Below are positions 1 to 33,000 of a stretch of DNA of 64,000 nucleotides, piece after piece. The notes beneath the pieces are model-generated. The model saw only the letters and a list, made by a program, of their open reading frames with translations, was not told the origin of the DNA and made no database searches. Source of the stretch: Pelecanus crispus (Eukaryota; Chordata; Aves; Pelecaniformes; Pelecanidae); NCBI RefSeq assembly GCF_030463565.1, contig NC_134656.1, positions 1,989,001-2,053,000 on the forward strand, in the 5' to 3' direction. Each line of letters begins with the position of its first letter. Position 1 is the first letter of the stretch. A program made the position numbers and the translations under genes.

Positions 1-23105
<23,105 letters not shown>

Positions 23106-23205
23106 GGCGCTGCCGGGGAAAGAGCGGAGCGGGCGGGGAAGCGGCGGGGGCGGTGCTGCCGCGGGGCTCCCCGGGATTTGTAGTGCGGGGAGGGGGAAGG
23201 GAGGG
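23106..23205 (-). promoter_or_regulatory. UCKL1: UCKL1 promoter / 5' UTR with a ZNF143-like site
   Basis: This is CpG-rich sequence directly upstream of the exon 1A ATG. Positions 23173-23184 read GGGATTTGTAGT, which on the gene strand is ACTACAAATCCC. That is one mismatch from the ACTACAATTCCC half of the ZNF143/Staf-binding (SBF) element common within about 100 bp of housekeeping start sites. No TATA box is visible. The exact start site is not determined. Confidence 0.55.
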
Positions 23206-23211
23206 CGTGGG

Positions 23212-24525
23212 GTGCTGGGGGGGGGGGAGTGGGGGGAGAGGGGTGCTGGGGGGTGTAGGGGGTGGGTACGGGGGTGCTGGGGTGCGTGGGGGGGAGATGG
23301 GTGCTGTGGGTGCTGTGGGCATGGGGGGGTGCAGTGGGCACGGGTGGGTGCTGGGGGGGGAGATGGGTGCTGTGGGCATGAAGGGGTGCTGGGGGGGGAG
23401 ATGGGTGCTGTGGGCACGGGTGGGTGCTGTGGGGGAGATGGGTGCTGTGGGCATGGAGGGGTGCTGGGGGGGAGATGGGTGCTGTGGGCACGGGTGGGTG
23501 CTGTGGGAAGCAGATGGGTGCTGTGGGGGAGAGATGGGTGCTGTGGGCACGGGTGAGTGCTATGGGAAGCAGATGGGTGCTGTGGGCACGGGTGGGTGCT
23601 GGGGGGGAGATGGGTGCTGTGGGCATGGGTGGGTGCTGTGGGAAGCAGATGGGTGCTGTGGGGCATGGGTGGGTGCTGTGGGGGGGAGATGGGTGCTGTG
23701 GACACGGGTGAGTGCTGGGGGGGAGATGGGTGCTGTGGGCATGGAGGGGTGCTGTGGGGGAGATGGGTGCTGTGGGCATGGGTGGGTGCTGTGGGGGAGA
23801 TGGGTGCTGTGGGCATGGGTGGGTGCTGTGGGGGAGATGGGTGCTGTGGGCATGGAGGGGTGCTGTGGGGGAGATGGGTGCTGTGGGCATGGGTGGGTGC
23901 TGTGGGGGAGATGGGTGCTGTGGGCATGGGTGGGTGCTGTGGGAAGCAGATGGGTGCTGTGGGCACGGGTGGGTGCTGTGGGGGAGAGATGGGTGCTGTG
24001 GGCACGGGTGAGTGCTATGGGAAGCAGATGGGTGCTGTGGGCACGGGTGGGTGCTGTGGGAAGCAGATGGGTGCTGTGGGGCATGGGTGGGTGCTGTGGG
24101 GGGGAGATGGGTGCTGTGGGCACAGGTGGGTGCTTGGGGCATGGGTGGGTGCTGTGGGAAGCAGATGGGTGCTGTGGGCACAGGTGGGGACTTAGGGCAT
24201 GGGGGGTGCTATGGTGTGCAGGTGGGTGTTATGGGCACAGGTGGGTGCTGTGGGGCATGGGTGGGTGCTGTGGGAAGCAGATGGGTGCTGTGGGCACGGG
24301 TGGGTGCTGTGGGGTGCAGGTGGGTGCTTGGGGCACGGGTGGGTGCTGTGGGCATGGGTGGGTGCTGTGGGAAGCAGATGGGTGCTGTGGGCACGGGTGG
24401 GTGCTGTGGGAAGCAGGTGGGTACTGTGGGGTGCAGGTGGGTGATTTCGGTATGGATCGGTGGAGTGCAGGTGGGTGCTGTGGGCATGAGTGGGTGCTGT
24501 GGGTACGGGTGGGTGCTGTGGGGCA
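23212..24525. repeat. G-rich 37-bp minisatellite upstream of UCKL1
   Basis: The core GGGTGCTGTGGG is repeated in a unit of 37 bases where regular (for example 23761 to 23798), with variants carrying GGAAGCAGATG or GGGCACGGGTG. The plus strand is strongly G-rich with repeated GGG runs. The unit lacks stop codons in several frames on both strands, so it creates spurious open frames of more than 500 codons. It starts about 105 bp upstream of the UCKL1 exon 1A ATG. Confidence 0.95.
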
Positions 24526-25160
24526 GGAGCACCCATGCCCAAGCAGCTGAGGGGTGCAACACGCAGCACCCCCACCAGCACCCCCAGCTGCCAGCAGAGC
24601 CAGGGGGCAGCAGGGATTTGGGTGACGCCAGGCACCGGGGGGATCTGGTTTTACTCGGCGTCGCGGCTCCCATCTCACGCCCAGGGTCCCCCGGGGCTGA
24701 GGTTTGCGGTGCCGCGTGTTTCGGGGGGGGCACGCGCCGCTCCCCGCGGTCCCCGTCACACCCTCCACCGGGAAACGCCGGCTTTGACGCTCAGCTACGG
24801 GGAGATCGGCCTAAATCCGGCGCTCAGTTGGGTTCGCTGCCAAAAAAGCCGCGAGGAAGCGGAAGAGGCTTTGCTCCCGCGCTGGCGCGGCCGGGGGTGC
24901 CCCGGGGAGCTCCCCGGGGACGAGAGGTCCCGTGCTGGGAGACGCTGGGTGCTGTTGTCCGGAGGAAGGGCAGGGTGGGGGCAGATTTGGGGGGGTTTTG
25001 CCACGGGGCCGGAGCGAGGGCACCCCCGGGACGGAGAGCGCGAGCCCCGCGAGGCTGGGCCGTGCCGGGAGGTTTCCTCATCTGCCAGCGAGGAAGGACA
25101 AACCCGGCCCATCCTCGCATCAAACCCTCCCGCCGAACTGCGAAATAACGATGATAATAG
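24526..25160. other. GC-rich intergenic spacer
   Basis: Unique GC-rich sequence between the minisatellite and the AT-rich poly(A)-signal block. No gene was recognised. Confidence 0.65.
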
Positions 25161-25164
25161 TAAT

Positions 25165-25190
25165 AATAAAAAAATCAATAAACATTTATT
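25165..25190 (-). terminator. ZNF512B: Probable ZNF512B poly(A) signal and cleavage region
   Basis: AATAAA on the minus strand at 25185-25190 is followed on that strand by a T-rich stretch (TTGATTTTTTTATTATT). Two further minus-strand AATAAA hexamers occur at 25339-25344 and 25371-25376 inside an abruptly AT-rich block. These are the first good signals downstream of the ZNF512B stop. AATAAA also occurs on the plus strand here (for example near 25177), so strand is inferred from gene context. Confidence 0.5.
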
Positions 25191-26220
25191 CGATACAGCT
25201 GTTTTTAATACATACAGTACATCGAGTTACCCCTCCGCGGTGCTCGGCGGCGCGGCTGTTAAGAGCTGCTGTTACAGTACTCTCCAACTGAGGATTTGTC
25301 AATGATTAACAAAAGAACAGATCGTCACAAATCGGGAGTTTATTATAAGATAGTTTACTGTTAAAACAATTTTATTTTTTGCAAATAAACACTTTTTAAT
25401 ATATATATTTATATATTTATATATATGGTTACAAGTGATAAATTGAAAATTCTTTTTTTTTTCTTTTTTTTTTTTTTCTCTTTTTCCATTTTCTTTTTTT
25501 CCCCAAAATACACTTATGCACTAATAACTGGCATCAACGAGAAACATTCGGATATGCCGTGGGATGGGTGTCACCAGGAGAGAAAGAAAAGAACAAAACG
25601 CTCCCAACGTTCGTGGGCCCTCGCTCCCTGCCCCGGAGGGTGACCGTGCCGGCGTGGCACAGCCGACCTCGCCGGCACACCGTGGTCGCGCCGAGGGTTT
25701 CCCGCCCGCGGCACCCCTCACGATGGAAGTTTTCGGGTGACGGCTCCGTGAGGTTTTCCCGTGGGGTGGCAGCCCGCCCGGCCCCACAGAGGTTGTGCCC
25801 TTTCCTCGGGGACGCGGGCAGCGGGAGCTGCGGTGTCACCGTCCCCCAGGTGCCGCAGCCGGAGGAGCCGCCCCGCAGCCCCCGCCGCGCTCCGAGTCCC
25901 CACGCTCCCGTTGACTGACCCCGAGGGCCCCCCCACACGCCCCGGGCGGCGGGTGGGGACGGCGGGGGTGGCACTGCTCCCCGGCACCCCCCTCCCCTTC
26001 ACGGGGCTTTACAGAAACTGCGGGTTATTCCCCCCCCGCCCCGGCCAGTGCGCAGAGGGCAGGGGGTGCCAGGCCCGGGGGTCTCCAAAGCCCCGCGGGT
26101 GAGGGGACGGGAGGGGAGAGGACACGTTCGGCCCCCATCTCACCCCGCGGCCTCCGTCCGCCCCTCCGGGTTCAGGCAAATTTCTCCCCCTGGCCACTGC
26201 CTCGCCAGGAGCACCTGAAC

Positions 26221-26470
26221 GGGCACAACCCAACGGGCACAACCCAACCATGGGCATGACCCAACAGGTACAACCCAATGGGCATGACCCAACAACGGGC
26301 ACGACCCAATGGGCACAACCCAAAAATGGGCATGACCCAACAGGTACAATCCAACCATGGGCATGACCGAACAGGTACAACCCAATGGGCATGACCCAAC
26401 AATGGGCACAACCCAACAACGGGCACAACCCAACAATGGGTATGACCCAATGGGCACAACCCAATGGGTT
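26221..26470. repeat. 14-17-bp minisatellite in the putative 3' UTR
   Basis: Repeated GGGCACAACCCAACAA / GGGCATGACCCAA units, mostly about 17 bases with shorter variants, 15 or so copies. On the ZNF512B strand this reads as GTTGGGTTGTGCCC repeats. Confidence 0.9.
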
Positions 26471-28990
26471 TCCACGATGCCACCATGGCTCGTCCGTGCC
26501 AGCTCGCGTGCTGTGGGGGCAGGCCGGTATTCCCGCTATCGCTCTGGAGCCTTCCCTGGACAAGCAGGAGACTAAAAGATGTCTCATGGAGAAGGCGGCG
26601 GTGGGAGAACATATTCCTCTTGAGTGATGAGTACTGGGGGAAAAATACCTTTTAAAGGGGAAAAAAAAAAAAAACCCTGAAGATTCCACTTTCTCATAAA
26701 AATTATTTCCATTTGACCAAGGCGCTGCTTCCACAGGGGGCTGTGAGGAGCGTCCCGCAGCTCCGAGGGTGACGGGGGACAGCCCCAGCACTGGGACCAC
26801 CGCCCCCACCGCCCCGAGCCCATTGCCTGCCCCGAGCCCCCAGACGGTCCCCAGGGGCCCCTCTGGGATGCTGTCATCCCCACGAGGCCACCGCGGCCGT
26901 CCCCCCTCCTGCCCCTCGCTCCTGCCAGGACGCTCATTTGGAAACGGTCTCGTTACCGGAGCAGCAGGACGGGTTTCGAGCCGGACCCCACAACGACCCC
27001 CCGCAAGCCAGCCTTTCCCTGGGTCTTCCTGCACCCCGAGCAGCTCCCAGCTGAGCTCCTGCACCGGGGCTCCCCCCCAGCACGGAGCACGGCGCTGCCT
27101 GTTAATTTAATCAATGAGAAGCCAATTAATTGCGTGGTAATGAGAATGGAGCCCTGTGCTGTCCCCAGGGTGGTGGGGATTATAAGGTCAACGTCCAAAC
27201 CAGCAGCCGGGGCCACACGGATCCCCCCTCCCCGGGCCAGCAGCTTTGCCAGGGCCTCTCCCCCACGGCGGGACGTGATTTCGGGATCCAGCGGCTCCCT
27301 CCGCCTCTTCGCGGAGATTTCAGCGCCAAACTCCGTGCCAAGTCCCCCGCTCTGCCCGCTCTTCCCTTCCTGCCGCTGCCTACCCCCCCCGGCAGCCACG
27401 GCGTGCCCCCCGAGCACCTTCCCCGGGCGCGGGGGTCCCTCCTCGCCGGCCCTTCCCGCGGTTACTGCTTCAGGCGCGGAGCTCCGCGGGCAGCCGGCGC
27501 CATCCCTCAGCCCCAGCACAGCCAAATGCCATCGCCCAGGACAGCGTCCCCGTCGTGACAAAGACCGAGAGGGCTCTGAGAGCATGGGTCCTACATTTCC
27601 TTACGCTCTCCTCCCTTCCCCCGGGCGGCAGGATTTGTACCGGTGACACCATCAAAACAAAGATCGGATGAAGCGCAAGCGGCAAAGGGGCTGAGCCGCA
27701 GCGATTAATTAAGCTTTCTCACTAATTGCTTGGAAGCTCGGCGCAACCAGCAGCGCTCGGGTGGGTTCCCTCGCCCGCAGGCGTTGGCCCACGCCGGGGC
27801 GATGCCGATGGCGGCATCCGGGAACCGGAGCAGGAGCATCGGCTCCTCCGGAGAAGCCACCCTGGCTTCAGACACTGCCATCCCCTCCCTCCCTCCGCGG
27901 CTGCGATAACCTGCTGGGGGAGAAGGACGTGAATTATTACTGAGCGGCTCCTCGGAGCAGGGAAACGATGCCGAGCCTCTGGTGGGCGGAGGATGGGTGG
28001 TGAAGAGCAGCGAAGGAAGCCGAAGGTTGAGGGTTTAAAGTAAAAGCAGAAGCTCTCCTTCCCCTGACGCCACCTTCCTGGCTCCTGCACGGGGCGGGGA
28101 AAAAAATTGAATTAAGGTTTTCTGTTCTGTTACAGAGAGAAAACGTGCCTGTTTCCCAAGGACCAAGGTAGCCTGGTTTTTGTCTGGAGACAGACGCATC
28201 CTGGTCCAGGGATGGTTCCCTCCAGGCCGGAGCGAGGCGTTACGACTGCATTAGTACAGACGCAAAGAAAAGCCCGGGGAAAGACAACAAGCAAGGGACA
28301 GCGCGCTGCGCAGGGACCCCCTGTCCCCGAGGAGGATGGCTGGGGGCTTGGACACATCTCTGGGGAGCTGAGACTCACCCCACGGTGGGTCCCAGCCCCG
28401 AGGGACGAGGCGAGCGCAGCGTGCCCGAAAGCAGGACCCATGATTGTCACTCGACGCTGCCCCCGTCCCTGTTACACACCTCCCGCGGCCGCAGCTGGGT
28501 GACCGAAACCCCGTTCCTCCTTCCTGGGCCATCAGCACCTTTTGGGATGGGGAGCGATGGGGACCCCGAGTTACCCTTTCCACTGTGCCGGTCGGGCAGC
28601 TCGATGGCTGCCGGCTCACGCTGAGCCCGGCGCTGCCGTCGCGGCGTTGCCATTGCCGCCGCAGCGCTCCGTGTCCGGCTACGTTTGCAAGGACAACTCG
28701 AGCACCGGGGCGCAGCTTCCCCCATCGCCCCACCCCTGCCCACGGCCTCACCGCGATGGCTCCACGACGCTCCCGGCATTCCCACAACTTTCGGTGAAGG
28801 CCTCCAACCCCATGTCCTACAGCAGCCCCCTCTCCCATCCACTTCCAGGGGTGCTCACACCTCCTGCGCCCCACCTTGCAGCCAGCCCCGCCATTTTGGG
28901 ACGATGCTCTGCCGGCCCCGTGCCGTGCTCCATGCTCATTCCTCTGCCCGTGCCTCACGCTGCCGAGACAAACCCCTGCACGGAGCCAGC

Positions 28991-29065
28991 CACGGAGCCG
29001 ACACGCCACAAATCCGGCACACCACGGAGCCGACACGCCACAAATCCGGCACACCACGGAGCCGG
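28991..29065. repeat. 32-bp tandem repeat, about 2.3 copies
   Basis: The segment starting CACGGAGCCGACACGCCACA occurs at 28991 and 29023 with a partial third copy. Confidence 0.9.
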
Positions 29066-29761
29066 CCCCTGCCGAAGCACGTCCCCGCTTGACCCGAGGC
29101 TGTGGAAAAAGCGCGACCGGGACCCCCCCACCAGCATCCGCTGCCAGACCCTGCCGTCCCTCCGCCCCTGCCCAGCCGCTGGCATGAGTCAAAACATCTT
29201 TGGAAACATCGTCCTGGGAGCAGGGATGCGGGTGCTGCCTGCACCGGGGAGGTCGGAGCCCACCCGGACAGGCAGGCAGCACCGCCACGGGCAGCCCCCC
29301 GCCCCGGCACGCAGCCGCAGCGAGACCCCGTCCGAGGGGACCCCGCTGCTATTGCACTTTTCTTTCGCTCAAGCGTCACCAGTTTGGCGCAGGGAGTAAA
29401 AGGGAAGTCACGGGCAGGGCGGGGGGGAAGGCAGCAGGGTCCGGGTGGGCAGGGGTGCGGGCAGAGGGGTATGTACATGGGCAGGGGGTGGAGAACGGTC
29501 CAGCTTGCTTGATCCTGTTTGTTTTCCAGTGTGAAACAAGGTCCGTGACTTGTTTAAAGTGGTTAATTGGTATTTCCTGTCTCTTTTTTTCTTTTTTTTT
29601 TTTGTTGGTTTTTTTTTTGTTTTTTTTGTAAAAAGGGGGCGAGTGGAGGGTAGGGTGGGGAGGTGGGATGGGGGGGAGGGGGCGGACAGAAAATTGGGAG
29701 AGACCCCCACCCTGTTACCCTGGGCTGTAAACGAATCCTTGGAGACGAGTCTCTGAGCTGC

Positions 29762-30055
29762 TCATTTCTCGGGCATCTTACTGGCTCCCCCCTTCCGCTG
29801 GCTCGGGGGCTTGGGGACGCGCTCGTCCCCGTCGGGGCTGCCTCGGGAGCCTTCCCAGTGCTCGAGGGTTTTCTTGTGATTAGTCTTTGCTGCCACGCTC
29901 TCTCTGCCCTTTGGGGACGTTTCTGGAGGCCTCTCCTTGGGTTTTCTCCCCCTTTTCTTCCCGCTTGTGCTTTTCTTTTTCTCCTCTTTGCTGGAAGAAA
30001 GCTGTTCCCTGTTTTTCTTTTTCCGGCTGGCCTCTGCAGAGGTTCGGAACCAGTT
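29762..30055 (-). CDS. ZNF512B: ZNF512B coding exon 16 (basic C-terminal tail and stop)
   Basis: Acceptor ACGCAG, phase 0 (residues 637-733), TGA at 29762-29764. It encodes NWFRTSAEASRKKKNREQ, KEEKKKSTSGKKRGRKPKER and a Ser/Lys/Pro-rich tail ending SKMPEK (human SKAPEK). GRKP within basic residues is AT-hook-like. Confidence 0.96.
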   Translation of the reverse strand, partial: NWFRTSAEASRKKKNREQLSSSKEEKKKSTSGKKRGRKPKERPPETSPKGRESVAAKTNHKKTLEHWEGSRGSPDGDERVPKPPSQRKGGASKMPEK

Positions 30056-33000
30056 CTGCGTTCGCAGGGTGACACCAGGGTTAGTGACCGTCCTGGGGCC
30101 GGGCACCGGCACACACAACCCATGCCCCCACTGCCCAAACCTGGACCGCCCCACTCCCCGCTGGCATCACCTCCCCAAGGACAACCTGGCCATGGCTGAG
30201 TGGCTGCAACCGGCCTGGGGGCACTGGGGACCCAAAAAGGGGGACAGGGAGGTGTCCCCCCCCCCAGACTGTCACAGCGTTGCTGATGCTGCTGGGAGCT
30301 GCTGTGCTCCGCTCTTGGCAGACGTGGATGGATGGAGCTGGGCAGCTCAAGGATGGGCACGTTGCAGCAGGGACCAGCCCCGACCAGCCCCAGCTGTTTC
30401 CTTACCTCCGAGTGAGCCTTGATGATGTGGTATTTGACCCCGCTTTCGGAGCTGAACTCCTTCTGGCACAGGAGGCAGCGGTACTTGCCCACCGAGTGGT
30501 CCCCCTGCAAGACAGAGCATCCTCCTGCAGCCCCAAGCAGAGCCAAAAACGCCCTGGGAGGGGTGGCTCCCCCGCCCTGCTCCCCCCTTGTGAAGGGAGG
30601 TTGATGCTTGAACCTCGAAGCAACAGAAAATGAATACTCATTTTTAAACCACCAGCTCTCTGCTGGCCTTTGGTCCCAGGCCAGGAGCTCACAACTGTAT
30701 CTTCTGCTCTGAATTTCAGCCCGTGCCGGTTGGGCTGCTGCAGCGTTGGCGGTGCCGGCTGTCATGGCACCGGTGCCAGGCTTCGAAGTGCCGGGTCCCC
30801 GGAGCTCAGAGGGCAGCGAGCGGCAGGGTTTGCTGCCTGCGCATCCCCAACACCGGTTGTTACATTACCACTGACACCGTGTGCGTCCCCGGGCGTCCGG
30901 GAGGCTGACAGGGCCGGCTGCCCCATTTCCTCACTGTCGGCAGATTTGTGATCTGCTGCGACTGAACCGCTGTCTAATTTATGTCCAACAGACTCACCTA
31001 ATTTTCCTTTTACGCTGTCAAAGAGACGCAGCGACTGCTGGATTTCTGTCATTAGAGCCCTTGTGGGGATGACTGATCTGCCGGCTTTGCCGCAGTTCAC
31101 GGCACAGGGGAGATAATGTGCTCTCTATTGACGAGGGGTTTATGGATGGGCCCCTCCAGGCGATATATATGCTCCCTGGGAATTCCTCCATAGCTGGCTC
31201 CGTGCTGTAAATCCAGAGTTAGACAGGCCTTTCATTTCAGGGACAGGCAGGATGCAGGCAGGCCTGGCCCCGCTGCAGGCTGGCTTCAGGAATACTCATG
31301 CAAAAATCACCTCGGTGCATCAATCCCTACTGAGGATGGGGCGCTGCCTGGGAGAATCTTGATGTATTTCAACCAATTCTGCAGGATTTTACAGCAGAAA
31401 TCACAGGCCAGCTCAGGAGGGGCTATGATTTATGCCAGATTTAGTGGCGCATGTATCCATTGCAAAACTAAATCCTCTCTAAGGGCGAGAGTCCTGCTGA
31501 CAGCAGCGCGTGGGGGACACGAAGCAGCAAAATCCCCCAGCACTGACCCCCAATGCTCAGCCCCAGCTACGCCGGACTCGCCGGACTTGGAGGGTGCGGC
31601 TCTGCGGTTAAAGAAAATGCTCGTGCAAACCCCTGGCTGCTTTCTGTGTGCAGAACCAGCCAGAAAATGGCTCCATTTTCTCTCAGAGACCGTTTGCTGG
31701 TGGGCTGCCTGGTGCTGCAGGCTAGCAAAGGAACTGCCCTAGTCTCCTGTGCTTGGACTTTTATCCTGCATAAATACAGCTTCTTCTGCCGGATCTCTGC
31801 AGCCCATTTTCTAAGTGGGGTTTGAAGTTCCAGCTAGTGTTGGAGGAACGCGGGAGTTTGTGTTTTTAATAACAATGGGGTATGTACTGGAGCTGCCTCC
31901 TGGAAGCTCCATTCAATGGAAGCTGCAGCTGGAACCGTTTCAGGGTATAAAGCTTTACCAGCTCTTACTCAGTTCCAATTTGAGGGACCTACGCTGAGCT
32001 CCTGATCTCTCCCCCGTGGCGGCTGCAGGCCACTGGAGCTCACTGCGGCCGGCAGCACTGCTGCTCGAGCGAGCGAGAGGGCACCGGTCTCTGCACAGAC
32101 CGGCTGCTCTTCCAGCCTCAGCTCCATCCCAGGAGGCACCGCACCAGCACCTCTCCAGCCGGGGAAACTGCTGGGCTTCCAGGGGGGCTGCAGGGCTGCC
32201 CAAATCAATGGAGAAAGACCCCCGATTCCCACCTGCTTCAGAAAACGTTCAGCTTCCAACGCCCAGCTCCCTGGCTCTGAGCTGCTGCGGTCGATGGGGG
32301 GCTGTGCGTGAGGTGCCGGCCACGCTAGGTAGCCAAAGGCTTGCAAACAACTCTCGCAAAAACCTCTCCTCCGAGGCTGGGGCAGTAGCTAAATCCCCTC
32401 TGTCATATCTGCCCGACTCGAGCCTCTCCGCCTTCGGCTGCGGGTTTGATCCAGGAGGACGGTGCCGAGGGCAGACTGGGATGGTGCAACAAGGGGCTGA
32501 GCGGTGACAGCTCGACGGGCAGCGGCATAGCTCGGCCAGCCCTCCCAGCAGTCACGATCCTTTAACCTGTGCCATTGTCCCTCAGCCCGTTGCTTCCCAA
32601 CAACCCTGGGGGGAAAGAAAACCAAAACCTAACCCCATCTCCGAGCTGAGGCTGTAAAAGGAGGGACCTACCTTGTTGCAGTTGGCCAGGTGAGCTTTCA
32701 ACCCCGAGACGCTGGAGTAAATGGCTTCACAGCACTGCGGGAAGAAATAAAAAAAGGTTTGCCACGATCCCCCCTCGTCTCCGTGCCTTCCTCTGTGCCG
32801 GGGCCAGGAGCCCGCTGCACCACCAAGGCCACCAGTCCAGGCTAAGCAGCGTGAGGTTAATGCTCTGCGAGACGCGGAGGGCTCCGGTCACACGTTTCCT
32901 ATTAGTGCTAATGGGAGTCATGTGGCCACATCCCTCTGCAAAGGGCTGAAAAATGTCTCCCCTAAACGTCTCCATGGAAAACGTACATTTGTGAGGAGTC

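Larger units (their letters stand above)
25191..29761 (-). other. ZNF512B: Putative long 3' UTR of ZNF512B
   Basis: From the stop codon at 29762-29764 to the poly(A)-signal cluster is about 4.6 kb without a convincing gene. The distal 350 bases are AT-rich as in many vertebrate 3' ends; the middle is GC-rich. T/G-rich tracts are at 29,582-29,640. The extent assumes no intron and no earlier poly(A) site. I saw no closer AATAAA on the minus strand. Confidence 0.45.

Noticed and set aside
29563..30765. 400-codon minus frame through two ZNF512B exons
   Set aside because: The frame happens to stay open across the intron between exons 15 and 16. The exon borders fit human ZNF512B, so read-through is not the message.
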